Shown here piece by piece: positions 37,364 through 46,869 of a stretch of DNA of 64,000 bases. Positions within the stretch are counted from its first letter, which is position 1, and every line of letters begins with the position of its first letter. The notes under the pieces are model-generated. The model did not search any database and was not told the DNA's origin. It saw only the letters and a list, made by a program, of their open reading frames with translations. The position numbers and the translations under genes were made by a program. The DNA is taken from NCBI GenBank assembly GCA_016699835.1, contig CP064987.1:2108001-2172000 (forward strand), read 5' to 3'. The stretch is from Phycisphaerales bacterium. GTDB lineage: Bacteria > Planctomycetota > Phycisphaerae > Phycisphaerales > UBA1924.

Positions 37364-37861
37364 ATGTCTCGAAAAATGACGGTGATCGGATGGTCTCTCG
37401 TCGTGGCGTGTGTGGTGGCGGTGGGAGGGTGCTCGTCGAACCACAAGACACTGCTCTATGAGGCGCCCGATGGCACGAAGATGGAGCCGATGAACTTCAA
37501 GGGGATAGCGATGACGATCGAGGATCTCAAAGTTGGGACGGGCGACGAAGCGAAGCGCAAGAGCATTGTCACGGTGCACTACCACGGCACGCTCGCGGAG
37601 GACGGCAAGGTCTTTGACAGCACGCGTGGCGGCGAGCCGGCGGAGTTTCCGCTCAATCGGCTGATCCCGGGGTGGCAGGTCGGCGTGCCGGGGATGAAGG
37701 TCGGCGGGATTCGTCGGCTCATGATCCCGCCCCAGATGGCGTACGGCGCCGACGGCGAGGGCGATGTGATCCCGCCGAACGCCACGCTGGTCTTCACGAT
37801 CGAACTCGTCGGCGTGAAAGAACCACCGGCGGAACCGAAGAGCGACGACAGCGGGAAGTAG
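37364..37861 (+). CDS. FKBP-type peptidyl-prolyl isomerase, lipoprotein
   Basis: 165 residues from the ATG at 37364; the open frame upstream is repeat DNA. The signal ends in the lipobox VGGC (about residue 22), so the enzyme is exported and lipidated. The FKBP domain covers about 45-150: KRKSIVTVHYHGTLAEDGKVFDS, then FPLNRLIPGWQVGVPGMKVGG, IPPQMAYGADG and PPNATLVFTIELV. The usual active-site aromatic and Asp positions (Y of HYHG, FD of VFDS, W of PGW) are present. It probably assists folding of exported proteins. aroC follows 21 bases later on the same strand. Confidence 0.9.
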   Translation: MSRKMTVIGWSLVVACVVAVGGCSSNHKTLLYEAPDGTKMEPMNFKGIAMTIEDLKVGTGDEAKRKSIVTVHYHGTLAEDGKVFDSTRGGEPAEFPLNRLIPGWQVGVPGMKVGGIRRLMIPPQMAYGADGEGDVIPPNATLVFTIELVGVKEPPAEPKSDDSGK

Positions 37862-37882
37862 AAGCACGATTAGGAGCCAAAG

Positions 37883-39076
37883 GTGGCGCGACTGGAGCAC
37901 ATCACGGCCGGTGAGTCGCACGGGGCGGCGTGCGTCGCCGTGGTTTCGGGGATGCCCGCGGGGTTGCACGTCGAGGCGGCGGCGATCGACGGCGAACTCG
38001 CCCGGCGGCAGCGTGGCTATGGGCGCGGCGCGCGCCAGCGGATCGAGGATGATTGCGTGGAGTTTCTCTCGGGGCTTCGCGATGGGCTCACGATCGGGTC
38101 GCCGGTGGTGATGGTGGTGCGGAACAAGGACTCTCGGATCGATGATGCCGAGAGGACGCCGCCGATGTTCCAGCCGAGGCCAGGGCACGCGGATCTTGCC
38201 GGGGCGATCAAGTATCTGACGACGGACGCGAGGGGCGTGGTGGAGCGGGCGAGCGCGCGGGAGACGGCGTCGCGGACGACGGCGGGGGCGCTCGCGCACG
38301 TGCTACTTCGAGAGGTTGGCATCGAGGTGCTCGGATTTGTTCGCGCGATTGGCGGTGTCGAGACGGAGATCCGTGTCGAGGCGTCGAATGCGAGGGACCT
38401 GCGCGTGCGCCGCGACGCGAGCGATGTGGCCTGCCCGGATGAGCCGATCGCGGAGAAGATGCGCGCCGTGATCCGCGAGGCGAAGGAGAACCAGGACACG
38501 CTGGGCGGCCTCGTCGAGGCGCACGTCTTCGGCTGTCCGCCGGGGCTTGGCTCGTGCATGGACTGGCGCGACAAACTCGACTCTCGACTCGCGGCAGCGG
38601 CGATGGGGATCCAGGCGATCAAGGGTGTCGAGATCGGGCTTGGATTCGAGGCGGCGAGGCGCGCGGGAAGCCGCGTGCATGATGAGATCCACTACGACAA
38701 ATCGAGGCGCAACGATCGCACGCTTGGCTTCGTTCGGCCCACCAACAACGCCGGCGGGCTGGAGGGGGGCATGACCAACGGGCAGGCGATCGTCGTGCGG
38801 GCGGCGATGAAGCCGATCTCGACGCTGCTGAAGGGCATGAAGAGCGTGGACCTCAACACGAAGGAATCGGCAAAGAGCGTGCACGAGCGGAGCGACGTGT
38901 GTGCGGTGCCTGCGGCGAGCGTGGTGCTGGAGAACGTGGTGGCGTTCGAGGTGGCGCGGGCGCTCCTGGAGAAGTTCGCGGGGGACACGATGGTGGAGGT
39001 GCGCCAGAGCCTGGAGCGGTACCTGGAGGATGCGCGCCTGCTGCCGACGTCGCCGGGGGAGATGCGGCTGGCCTAA
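37883..39076 (+). CDS. aroC: Chorismate synthase AroC
   Basis: 397 residues, GTG start with TAGGAGCC upstream. It converts EPSP to chorismate using reduced FMN, the last step of the shikimate pathway. Signatures: ITAGESHGAACVAVVSGMPAG at the N-terminus, RRQRGYGRGARQRIEDD, the RASARETASRTTAGA motif, TNNAGGLEGGMTNGQ, and RSDVCAVPAASVVLENVVAF. Length is slightly above the ~360-residue norm. It follows the FKBP gene closely and may be co-transcribed with it. Confidence 0.97.
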   Translation: MARLEHITAGESHGAACVAVVSGMPAGLHVEAAAIDGELARRQRGYGRGARQRIEDDCVEFLSGLRDGLTIGSPVVMVVRNKDSRIDDAERTPPMFQPRPGHADLAGAIKYLTTDARGVVERASARETASRTTAGALAHVLLREVGIEVLGFVRAIGGVETEIRVEASNARDLRVRRDASDVACPDEPIAEKMRAVIREAKENQDTLGGLVEAHVFGCPPGLGSCMDWRDKLDSRLAAAAMGIQAIKGVEIGLGFEAARRAGSRVHDEIHYDKSRRNDRTLGFVRPTNNAGGLEGGMTNGQAIVVRAAMKPISTLLKGMKSVDLNTKESAKSVHERSDVCAVPAASVVLENVVAFEVARALLEKFAGDTMVEVRQSLERYLEDARLLPTSPGEMRLA

Positions 39077-39110
39077 CTCGTTGGCGCGTGATTGTTCGAG
39101 TGGTCGAGGG

Positions 39111-39959
39111 CTAGCCGGCGATCGGTGGTGGTGCGGTCGAGGTGGGCGCGCTTGTGGGGATGGCCGGCGGGCTGACTCTTCCCTTGACGTCTGCGGGGGC
39201 TCCGGTCTCAAGGATGCTCTTGAGGTGCTTTCGCATGCGGTCGAGGAAGTTCCAGTAGAGCACGAGCGCGATGAGCGGCCCGACGAGGACGAGCGCCCCG
39301 ACGATGTACAGCACAGGGAGGAGCCACATGTATCGGCTGGAACGGCGGACCATCCAGTCGTCGGGGACACGCTTCGCCAGCCACTGCTCGTGTTTCATCA
39401 TGCCAAAGAAGAGCATGCCCCACGCGACGAGGCTCACGAGTCCGACAAGGACATTCAGTAAGGTGATAAGATCGAGGGAACCGGCCGGCGTGAAGAACTG
39501 GAGCGGGAAGCTCACGCAGGCAATCACGAGAGAGGCGATGCAGGCGTAGCGGACGATCTGCCTCGCCGACTTCGGGCTCTCGCCCGCGACGTGGCGCGGG
39601 TTGGGCGAGGCGATCTTGAAGTAGCCGACGATCGAGACGATCGAGATGGCGATGCTGACGAAGTTCAGGGCGATGCCGACGCCGGGCGAGCCGCCGAGGG
39701 CATAGGTCGCGATGGCCGCCAAGACCGCGACGATGATGCTGACGAGGATGGTGATGAGGACGATTCGGTGGCCTAGCAGCAGCTCGGTGAGGTACTCGCG
39801 CGAGGCGTTCTGGAGGAGGTCGTCGCGGAGCGATTCGGAGACGGAAGCGCCGCATTCCGAGCAGACGCCGGCACAGGGCAACCCCCGGAGGTTGTAGCCG
39901 CAAGAGATACAGGAGCGATCGTCCACAACGACTTCCGGCACGTGTGCCTGCTGATCCAT
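39111..39959 (-). CDS. Zinc-ribbon multi-pass membrane protein, unknown function
   Basis: 282 residues. An N-terminal four-Cys zinc ribbon (CISCGYNLRGLPCAGVCSECG, about 17-37) is followed by about six membrane segments, for example IVLITILVSIIVAVLAAIAT, VGIALNFVSIAISIVSIVGY and YMWLLPVLYIVGALVLVGPL. A short Pro/Thr-rich cytoplasmic-looking tail ends the protein. The same ribbon (CGYxLxGL, CPECG) opens the frameshifted gene at 35055-35548. This kind of protein is frequent in planctomycetes in my experience, with no known function. It converges with aroC. Confidence 0.75.
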   Translation of the reverse strand: MDQQAHVPEVVVDDRSCISCGYNLRGLPCAGVCSECGASVSESLRDDLLQNASREYLTELLLGHRIVLITILVSIIVAVLAAIATYALGGSPGVGIALNFVSIAISIVSIVGYFKIASPNPRHVAGESPKSARQIVRYACIASLVIACVSFPLQFFTPAGSLDLITLLNVLVGLVSLVAWGMLFFGMMKHEQWLAKRVPDDWMVRRSSRYMWLLPVLYIVGALVLVGPLIALVLYWNFLDRMRKHLKSILETGAPADVKGRVSPPAIPTSAPTSTAPPPIAG

Positions 39960-40000
39960 GGGCGCTCCTGGGCTCGGTTGACTCCGAAAGTTGCGTTCGT

Positions 40001-40972
40001 TTACCGCACCGTCACGCTCTCCATCGCCGCCTCGCCGATGACCTCCTCGGCATAGTCGTTCATCGCGTCGCGGAGTTGCTCGAAACTCTCGAGGACGTAG
40101 TAGATCGGCTGGTAGTGGTCGATCTCGAAGTCGGTGTTGCAGACCTTGTCGAGGTCGAAGGGGCGGTAGACCGGTACGTCGCGCGGGGTGCAGTCGGGGG
40201 CCTCGCCGCCGCGTTGTTCCCAGTCGCCGGTGAGCGAGTACGCGGCCTCGCCATGGCTGCTGACCAGCCCGCTGCCATAGACCTTGATCTGCCCATTCTC
40301 TTTGATCAGTCCGAACTCGACGGTGAACCAGAAGAGCCGGCCGAGGCGTTTGATGTGCTCCTCGTCCTCGCAGAGCAGGGCGGCCTTGCCATAGGTCTGG
40401 AGGAAGTCGGCAAAGACCTTGAGCGTGTGGAGCGGGACGTGCCCGAAGACGTCGTGGAAGATGTCGGGCTCGGGGAGATAGTCCATCACCTCGCGCGGGC
40501 GGATGAGGACGGTGGTGGGGAACTCGCGCTGGGCGAGGCAGGCGAAGAAGGACTTGGCGGGGAGGTAGCCCGGCACGCCGTAACTCGCCCAGTTGCTGGC
40601 GCGCTGGAGGAAGGTGTTGATCCCCTCGAGTTTCGTGCCCTTGGTGACCTTGGTGCCGCCGGCGAGTTCGAGGTCGCGGTCGGCGACCCAGTCGTCGAGC
40701 AGGGGGAGGCGGTCGCGCGAGAGTTTGAGGATCTTCATGCCCTCGATGAAGATACGGCTGACCTGCTGCTCAAGAACGGTCCAGCGGCGGTCGAACATCT
40801 CACGCCACACGTCGTGGTTCTCGCGCGTGTACTTCCAGTACTGCTGGGTGATGTAGAACTGGTCCGCGTTGATCTGGTTCGCGGGAAGATTCGGCGCGTG
40901 GTCGGCAGCGGCCTGGGCGATGCGGGCCTCGTCGGAATCGATGATGTTGTTGTACCGGATGTCGGGTCGCAT
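40001..40972 (-). CDS. phhA: Aromatic amino acid hydroxylase (phenylalanine 4-monooxygenase type)
   Basis: 323 residues from the ATG at 40972, preceded by GGAGG; a longer frame upstream is not needed. Biopterin-dependent enzyme that hydroxylates an aromatic amino acid, most often Phe to Tyr. The iron ligands are visible as the two His of HDVFGHVPLH and the Glu in FWFTVEFGLI. The pterin-side block PEPDIFHDVFGH and YVLESFEQLRDAM near the end are also family features. It lacks the regulatory ACT domain of animal enzymes but is longer than most bacterial PhhA (about 260-300). Substrate choice among Phe, Tyr and Trp cannot be fixed by eye. Confidence 0.88.
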   Translation of the reverse strand: MRPDIRYNNIIDSDEARIAQAAADHAPNLPANQINADQFYITQQYWKYTRENHDVWREMFDRRWTVLEQQVSRIFIEGMKILKLSRDRLPLLDDWVADRDLELAGGTKVTKGTKLEGINTFLQRASNWASYGVPGYLPAKSFFACLAQREFPTTVLIRPREVMDYLPEPDIFHDVFGHVPLHTLKVFADFLQTYGKAALLCEDEEHIKRLGRLFWFTVEFGLIKENGQIKVYGSGLVSSHGEAAYSLTGDWEQRGGEAPDCTPRDVPVYRPFDLDKVCNTDFEIDHYQPIYYVLESFEQLRDAMNDYAEEVIGEAAMESVTVR

Positions 40973-41123
40973 GGCGGTCCTCCGTGGACGGGGACTGGGG
41001 AATCCATGCGGGAGACGTGCGTCGGCGTGCAAATGGGCTACGCCCTGCGCGATATCCCCCGCTTCCACAGATTCTACGCGGTCGGGTGCGATTTCGAATC
41101 GATCGAGTCTTGGCGGTTTGTGC

Positions 41124-42836
41124 CTAGTGCAGCACGCGATAGACCTCGGCCTCGTCGGTCAGGCCCATCCCCACCTTGCGGAGGGCGTCCTCACGCATCG
41201 GCAGGAAGCCCTGGGCGCGGGCGGCGTCGGCGAGGGCGATGGCGTCGGCCTGCTGGCCCGTGAGCCGACGGATCTCGTCGGTCATGGTCATGATCTCATA
41301 GACCGCAAGACGCCCCTTGTACCTGGACCCGAAGCACGCCTCGCACGCGTCGCCGCTCGAGCCGACGCCGGTGCCCTTGCATGTCTGGCACGTGCGGCGG
41401 AGCAGGCGCTGGGCGAGGACCGCGAGGAGCGACGAGGTCACGAGATACGGCTCGACGCCGATGTCGATGAGGCGCGGGACGGCACTGGGGGCGTCGTTGG
41501 TGTGGAGCGTGGCGAGCACGAGGTGCCCGGTGAGCGAGGCCTGGATCGCGAGTTGGGCCGTCTCGTTATCGCGGATCTCGCCGACGAGAATGACATCGGG
41601 ATCCTGGCGGAGCAGGGCGCGGAGGCCGGTGGCGAAGGTGACGCCGCGCTTCACGTTGACCTGCATCTGGCTGATGCCGTCGAGGTGGTACTCGACGGGG
41701 TCCTCGATGGTCATGACGTTTCGGCTGGCGCGATCGACGCGCTGGAGGGCGGCATAGAGCGTCGTGGTCTTGCCGCTGCCGGTGGGGCCTGTGACGAGGA
41801 TGATGCCGGTGGGGCGCTCGACGAGGTCGACGAGGCTCTTCTGCATGTCGCGCGTCATGCCGATCTCGTTGAGATCGAGTTGCGTGGAAGACTGGTCGAG
41901 GAGGCGCAGGACGAGGCGCTCGCCATAGACCGTGGGGATGCAGGAGAAACGGATGTCGATCTTGCGGCTGCCGATGCGGACGGTCGTGTGCCCGTCCTGG
42001 GGGGTGTAGCGGTTGGCGATGTCGAGTTCGGTCATCACCTTCAGGCGGCTGGAGATCGCCGGCGCAAGGGAGAGGGGCGGGCTGAAGGCGTCGACGAGCA
42101 TGCCATCGATGCGGAAGCGAATAATGAGTTTGGTCTCGCCGGGGTGGACGTGGACGTCGCTGGCGCGCCGGCGGAGGGCCTCGAAGAGGATCATGTTCAC
42201 GAGGCGGATGACGGGGGTCTGTCGCGCGAGTTGGAGGAGGTCGGTCGCCTGGCCGGCGAGTCCCGCCACGGAAGCGATCGCCCGCTCGTCGAGGGGCATC
42301 TCCTCGATGATCTCGGTGACGAGGTCCTGGCGGCGTTCGTAGCCGCGGTTGATGAGGTTCGCCACGCCGCCGCGAGGGGAAAAGACCAGGCGGATGGGCG
42401 CGTCGAGCATCTCCTCGAGCATCGTGAAGACGGCCGGGAGCATCGGCTGGGCCGTCGCGAGTGTGAAGGCATGCCCGACCGTGTCGATGGCGGCGATGTG
42501 GAACTGGCGCGCGACATCGAGGGGGACGATCTCGTAGAACCGCGAGGCCGAGTCCTGCAGGCGAGGCTCGGCGACGAACGGGACGCCCGTGCGCTTGGAG
42601 AGAAGGTCGAGGGCCTGGTGCTCATCGAGCGCGAGCAGGCCCATCAGCACTTCCCAGGGCTCCTCATCCGAGCCTTCCAGTTTGGGGAACTGTGCGAGTT
42701 GCTCGGGGGCGAGGCGGATGGGCCCCAGGAGTTGCGCGATGCGCGCCCAGTCGCCGGTGGCGCCCGCGGGCGCGAGCGTGCCGTTGCCCGGCTTGGGGTT
42801 TGATTTGCCCGTGATGGAGGCTGGCAGGAGCGGCAT
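41124..42836 (-). CDS. gspE: T2SS/pilus assembly ATPase GspE
   Basis: 570 residues. The N-terminal GspE_N/MshEN domain (about 60-170) is followed by the ATPase core with ASDVHVHPGE, Walker A GPTGSGKTTTLY, Asp box TIEDPVEYH, Walker B ILVGEIRDNETAQ and the HTNDAPSA His box. A four-cysteine zinc motif CQTCKGTG...CEACFGS is present, as in GspE and PilB. It powers pseudopilus assembly. The secretin gene gspD is 21 bases upstream on the same strand. PilB is the alternative reading; the GspD-like neighbour and GspL-like gene favour T2SS. Confidence 0.9.
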   Translation of the reverse strand: MPLLPASITGKSNPKPGNGTLAPAGATGDWARIAQLLGPIRLAPEQLAQFPKLEGSDEEPWEVLMGLLALDEHQALDLLSKRTGVPFVAEPRLQDSASRFYEIVPLDVARQFHIAAIDTVGHAFTLATAQPMLPAVFTMLEEMLDAPIRLVFSPRGGVANLINRGYERRQDLVTEIIEEMPLDERAIASVAGLAGQATDLLQLARQTPVIRLVNMILFEALRRRASDVHVHPGETKLIIRFRIDGMLVDAFSPPLSLAPAISSRLKVMTELDIANRYTPQDGHTTVRIGSRKIDIRFSCIPTVYGERLVLRLLDQSSTQLDLNEIGMTRDMQKSLVDLVERPTGIILVTGPTGSGKTTTLYAALQRVDRASRNVMTIEDPVEYHLDGISQMQVNVKRGVTFATGLRALLRQDPDVILVGEIRDNETAQLAIQASLTGHLVLATLHTNDAPSAVPRLIDIGVEPYLVTSSLLAVLAQRLLRRTCQTCKGTGVGSSGDACEACFGSRYKGRLAVYEIMTMTDEIRRLTGQQADAIALADAARAQGFLPMREDALRKVGMGLTDEAEVYRVLH

Positions 42837-42857
42837 GCGTGGGCGTCTGGGGCCGGG

Positions 42858-45458
42858 TTACGGCGTCGACTGGTTCAGGTTGATGGTGCTGGGTGTGAGG
42901 GCCGGAGTGTCGGCGTTGAGTTGCGAGGTTCCCATGGGTCCTTCGGTGAGCAGGCGCAGGTCCCGGAAATGCTCATCGCGCATGATCTTGGGCGTGAGGA
43001 AGACATAGAGCGTCGTCTTGCGGTCATTGGTGTTGTCGTCGCTGAAGAGGCGACCGATGAGGGGGATCTCGCCCAGGAGCGGGACGGAGATCTTGGTCTT
43101 GCCCTTGTTGGAGAAGGTCAGTCCGCCGACAACGACGGTCATGTCGGAGGGAACAGTGACGACCGCGTTGAGTTCGTTGGTCTGGCGAGGCGGCGGTGTG
43201 TTGGCGGCGGCGGGTCCGGTGAAACTCGAGAGTTTCGCGGTGTACTCGAGTCGCATGTAGCCCCCCTCGGAGATGTGGGGCGTGACGGTGAGATCGGTGC
43301 CGGCCTGCTCGTAGCCGCCGAACGAGGTCGTCGTCGGGTTGCCCGAGGTCTGCGTCGTCGTGGTTGTTGGTTGCTCATCGACCGAGGCGATCTTGGCCTC
43401 CTCGTTGTCATCGACGAGAAGTTGCGGCGTCGAGAGGATGCGCGTGTCCACCTTGCGCTGGAGTGCGGTGAGGATGATCGGGATCTGATCGTTCCGGATG
43501 ACGGCGGCGGTCAACGCCGGGAGACCCGTGGCGACGGCCTTGGGGTCGGTGAAGGTGTTGGGGAAGGTGCTCAGCCCGAAGTTGGTGTTGAGCGCGCCCC
43601 CGGAGCCGCCGGCGTTGATGAGTTGGCTCTCGAAGGCCAGGCGCATGTCGTCGGTCCAGTTGACGCTGACGATCTTGGCCTCGATATAGACCTGCGGGCG
43701 GCGGAGGTCGATCTTCTGGATGAGTTTCTCGAAGTCGTCCTGCTGCTTGGCGGGGGCGCGGACGAGGATCTGGTTGTTGGCGGTGTCGGCGGTGACGGAG
43801 GCGTTCTCGCCGGTGAGCGCGAGTTCGCCCGCGGGCGTGCCGTCGGGGTTGAAGTTCTGGATCACGGGCTGGGCGACGCCGGTGCCGCCGCCGCCGGGGA
43901 GGAGCGAGTTACGTGCGCCGGTCGCCTGACCGAGCAGGGTCTGGATGAGCGTGGCGGCCTCCTCGGCGTCGGAGTGCTTGAGTTTGTAGTTGCGGATGAC
44001 GATGAAATCGCCCTTGATGTCGAGTTCGGCGATGAGTTTGTCCATCTGGGTGTGCTGCTCGGCGGTGCCGTAGTACAGCATGGACCCGCTGCTCTCGTCG
44101 ATGACCATGACGGGCCCGCCGATGAGGGGCTGGTTGAGCCGTTGCTGACGTGCCTGGGCGGAGAAGTACTGCTGGTTGTAGTCGTAATAGTTTCCGAAGT
44201 TGTTCCCGCCGGACTGCTTCTCAATGGAGACGACCTCGCCCATCCCTCGTTCGCGGGCGATGTCGGCGATCTGCTTGGCGGCCGAGCCGACCTCGTAGCG
44301 CTTGGGCTCGAGTTCGCTCGTGCGGTCGATGACGGCGACGACACCCTGGACGAAGTCGATCTCCGACTGCACGCCGCGGAAGATGAGTGCGTTTCCTTGT
44401 GGGTCCACCGTGAGGCGATCGGCGAGGTTATCGAGGGCACTGGGGCGGGCAGTGGGGGCGGCGTTCTGCTGGGGGGGCTGTCCATCGGGCGAAGGGACGC
44501 TGGCGCTCCGCGTGGGCGAGGTCTGCCCTACGAGCGCCAGCACACGCTGCAGCGCGACCGGCGCCGACAACTGGCGGACCTCGATCCGAGTGAACTCGGC
44601 CTTGGCGAACTCCGACAAAATCTTGTTCACCAGCGATTCGAACGAATCGAGTTGCCTGGGCGAGCCGGTCGCGACGATGAGCCCGAGATCATCGAAGGCG
44701 ACGGCGGACTTGGTCGGCGCGATCGAGGTGACCTGCGTCGAGATCGACGAGGCGCGGACATTGGGCGTAGGGATCACGCGCGTGGTCGCGCCGGACAGGG
44801 CCGCGTCGGCCATGCCCAACTGCGACTCGATCGCGTCGCGCGGGTGAACCGTGTAGAACCCCGGCATCGACGACGTGATCGTGAAGTTGTACTGCTCGAG
44901 GAGCGCGTTCACCAGCGACATCAGTTCCGACTTGTGCACGCTGACCGGCGCGTAGAACGTCACCGCGCCCATAAGGTCGCCCTTGATGACCACGTTGATG
45001 TCCAGCGTCTGCACGAGCAGTTCGACGAGCGTTGTCAGTTGCACCGGCTCGGAGAAGGCCGCGAGCGTGATCGTCTCGTCGTCGCCCGTCCCGACATCGG
45101 GGATGTCCTGGTGCACCGCCGGCGTGGCGCCCGCGGGTTGCATCGCGTTGGCGGCCCCTGGAGCGGCGTTGGAGTTCGCCGCGGGACGTTGCGTGCCGTT
45201 CTGGGTGCCTGGCAAGGCTCCGGCCATGCTTGGGCGGCCTTCGTTGCCCATTCGGTTGGCGCGACGGTCCGCGCCACGCTGCTCGCGCGGGTCCAGGGTC
45301 TTTCCGGGCTCCTCCTTGCCAGTGCCCTTGTCGTCCTTGCCACCCTTCTGTGCCTCGCGGATCGCCTCTTTCGCGTCCTGGGCCAAGGCGGTCGTCGGCA
45401 AGTATCCCCCCGCCGCCAAGGCGAGGGCAAGGGCCAATCCTGTCGTTCGAGATCTCAT
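42858..45458 (-). CDS. gspD: T2SS secretin GspD
   Basis: 866 residues from the ATG at 45458. A signal peptide (TGLALALALAAGGYLPTTALA) is followed by an unusually long, charged and Asn/Ala/Pro-rich linker (about 30-125). Then come the N0 domain (LTTLVELLVQTLDINVVIKG), N1-N3 repeats (IVATGSPRQLDSFESLVNKI; NYKLKHSDAEEAATLIQTLL) and the secretin pore domain. The pore domain has IEAKIVSVNWTDDMRLAF, VDTRILSTPQLLVDDNEEAKI and the terminal PLLGEIPLIGRLF signature. It forms the outer-membrane channel. A Gly/Pro-rich insert within N3 carries several Asn/Gln. gspE follows directly. Confidence 0.93.
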   Translation of the reverse strand: MRSRTTGLALALALAAGGYLPTTALAQDAKEAIREAQKGGKDDKGTGKEEPGKTLDPREQRGADRRANRMGNEGRPSMAGALPGTQNGTQRPAANSNAAPGAANAMQPAGATPAVHQDIPDVGTGDDETITLAAFSEPVQLTTLVELLVQTLDINVVIKGDLMGAVTFYAPVSVHKSELMSLVNALLEQYNFTITSSMPGFYTVHPRDAIESQLGMADAALSGATTRVIPTPNVRASSISTQVTSIAPTKSAVAFDDLGLIVATGSPRQLDSFESLVNKILSEFAKAEFTRIEVRQLSAPVALQRVLALVGQTSPTRSASVPSPDGQPPQQNAAPTARPSALDNLADRLTVDPQGNALIFRGVQSEIDFVQGVVAVIDRTSELEPKRYEVGSAAKQIADIARERGMGEVVSIEKQSGGNNFGNYYDYNQQYFSAQARQQRLNQPLIGGPVMVIDESSGSMLYYGTAEQHTQMDKLIAELDIKGDFIVIRNYKLKHSDAEEAATLIQTLLGQATGARNSLLPGGGGTGVAQPVIQNFNPDGTPAGELALTGENASVTADTANNQILVRAPAKQQDDFEKLIQKIDLRRPQVYIEAKIVSVNWTDDMRLAFESQLINAGGSGGALNTNFGLSTFPNTFTDPKAVATGLPALTAAVIRNDQIPIILTALQRKVDTRILSTPQLLVDDNEEAKIASVDEQPTTTTTQTSGNPTTTSFGGYEQAGTDLTVTPHISEGGYMRLEYTAKLSSFTGPAAANTPPPRQTNELNAVVTVPSDMTVVVGGLTFSNKGKTKISVPLLGEIPLIGRLFSDDNTNDRKTTLYVFLTPKIMRDEHFRDLRLLTEGPMGTSQLNADTPALTPSTINLNQSTP

Positions 45459-45620
45459 GGGCTTCTCCGCTCCCTGGACCTGCACCAATCACCGGTGCTC
45501 GCCGATCATGGTCGTGCGAGTTCCGTCTTTCATCGGCGCGCCGCCCGCGCGACGCCCACCCGATGAAACCATAAACGCCCGCGATCCGGGGACGTTAGGG
45601 GTGCTCGCTATGCTCCGACG

Positions 45621-46610
45621 GTGCCCGCCCGATCTTCCGCCACAATCCGTGTCGTCAGCCTCGTTCCCAGCGCAACCGAGATCCTCTGCGAACTCGGTGG
45701 AAGGGGACTCCTCGTCGGGCGCTCGCACGAGTGCGACCATCCGCCGGGCGTGGAACGGTTGCCCGCGGTGTGCGCGCCGACGATGCCGTCTGTGGCCGAG
45801 GGTGCCGACTGCCGGTCGATCGATGAGCGCGTGCGTCAGGCGATGGCCGAGCGCTTGCCGCTCTACACCCTCGACCTCCAGATGCTCGAGTCGCTCAAAC
45901 CCGACGTGATTCTGACCCAGGACCTGTGCGAGGTCTGCACGATCGATCGAGCCAGCGTGGCCAAAGCGGCGTCACGCGTTGGCGCCCGGATCATCGCGCT
46001 CAAGGCCGAGACGATCGAGGGCGTCCTCGACGACGCCCTCCTTCTCGGACGCGAGGTTGGCCTTGAGTCCCAGGCGATCGCGACCATCGCGGCGTGGCGT
46101 GAACGTCTCTTCGCGGCCCAGGAACGCGTCGATCCGTACGCCGATGGTCCGAATGTCGCGTTCCTGGAATGGACCGATCCGCCCTTCGTCGCGGGGCACT
46201 GGACGGTGCAGATGATCGAGCGTGCCGGCGGGCGACTTCCCCTCAACCCGACATCGCCTGTCGCGCGTGCTGGGGCGGCGGCGGGTCCGATGCAGGCCGA
46301 ACGCCGCGCGGGCAAGGGCCGGCGTCTCACTATGGACGAACTCGTCGAGTCAAGCCCCGATCGATTGATCATCGCGCCGTGCGGCCTGACGCTCGATCAA
46401 TCGATGCGCGCGTGGCGTGAGATGTCGCGCGATCTGCGTGTGTGGCAACTCGAATGCGTGCGCGCGGGACGCGTGGCGATCGTGGATGGCAACCAGATGT
46501 TCAATCGCCCGGGGCCGAGGCTCATCGACGCCTTCGAATGGCTCGTGGGATGGTTGCAGGGGCGACCGGAGATGACCCCCGCCGACTTCCCGTGGGCACT
46601 CGCTGATTGA
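45621..46610 (+). CDS. BtuF-like substrate-binding-fold protein without export signal
   Basis: 329 residues, GTG start. The N-terminus RVVSLVPSATEILCELGG and GRSHECDHPP, plus ESLKPDVILTQDLCEVC, are typical of the periplasmic binding protein class III family (BtuF/FepB). That family binds cobalamin or ferric siderophores through two lobes joined by a helix. No signal peptide or lipobox is visible at this start, so it may be cytoplasmic, as in a group of BtuF homologues of unknown ligand, or the start may be misplaced. No permease or ATPase gene adjoins. It is divergent from gspD and ends at a perfect 12-base hairpin. Confidence 0.75.
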   Translation: MPARSSATIRVVSLVPSATEILCELGGRGLLVGRSHECDHPPGVERLPAVCAPTMPSVAEGADCRSIDERVRQAMAERLPLYTLDLQMLESLKPDVILTQDLCEVCTIDRASVAKAASRVGARIIALKAETIEGVLDDALLLGREVGLESQAIATIAAWRERLFAAQERVDPYADGPNVAFLEWTDPPFVAGHWTVQMIERAGGRLPLNPTSPVARAGAAAGPMQAERRAGKGRRLTMDELVESSPDRLIIAPCGLTLDQSMRAWREMSRDLRVWQLECVRAGRVAIVDGNQMFNRPGPRLIDAFEWLVGWLQGRPEMTPADFPWALAD

Positions 46611-46633
46611 AGTGCGAAGAACTCAAAAAGGGA

Positions 46634-46665
46634 GAAGGGCGTGGCATCGAAACGCCACGCCCTTC
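46634..46665 (+). terminator. Terminator hairpin after the BtuF-like gene
   Basis: GAAGGGCGTGGC and GCCACGCCCTTC form a perfect 12-base stem with an 8-base loop, 24 bases after the stop. A G-run rather than a T-run follows on the plus strand. The rest of the gap to 46869 shows no gene. Confidence 0.65.
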
Positions 46666-46869
46666 GGGGGGGGGCAAGATTTGTGGAGACAGTGTATCAG
46701 GTCCGATTCGATGTGCAAGTCGCTGCGTCAAATTCTGCGCTGCACAATCTTGAATTCGCGTTCGACACCGAGAATCGAGTTGCACAAGTCAATGTACAAA
46801 CAGGAGATGCGCCATCGGCGCCGATGGATTAATGCGCTCGAATCACTTGCATCGAACCCAGACAGATCT

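Noticed and set aside
42921..45566. Plus-strand open frame of about 880 codons opposite gspD
   Set aside because: Low-complexity Gly/Asp/Val/Arg composition and full overlap with an unmistakable secretin gene.
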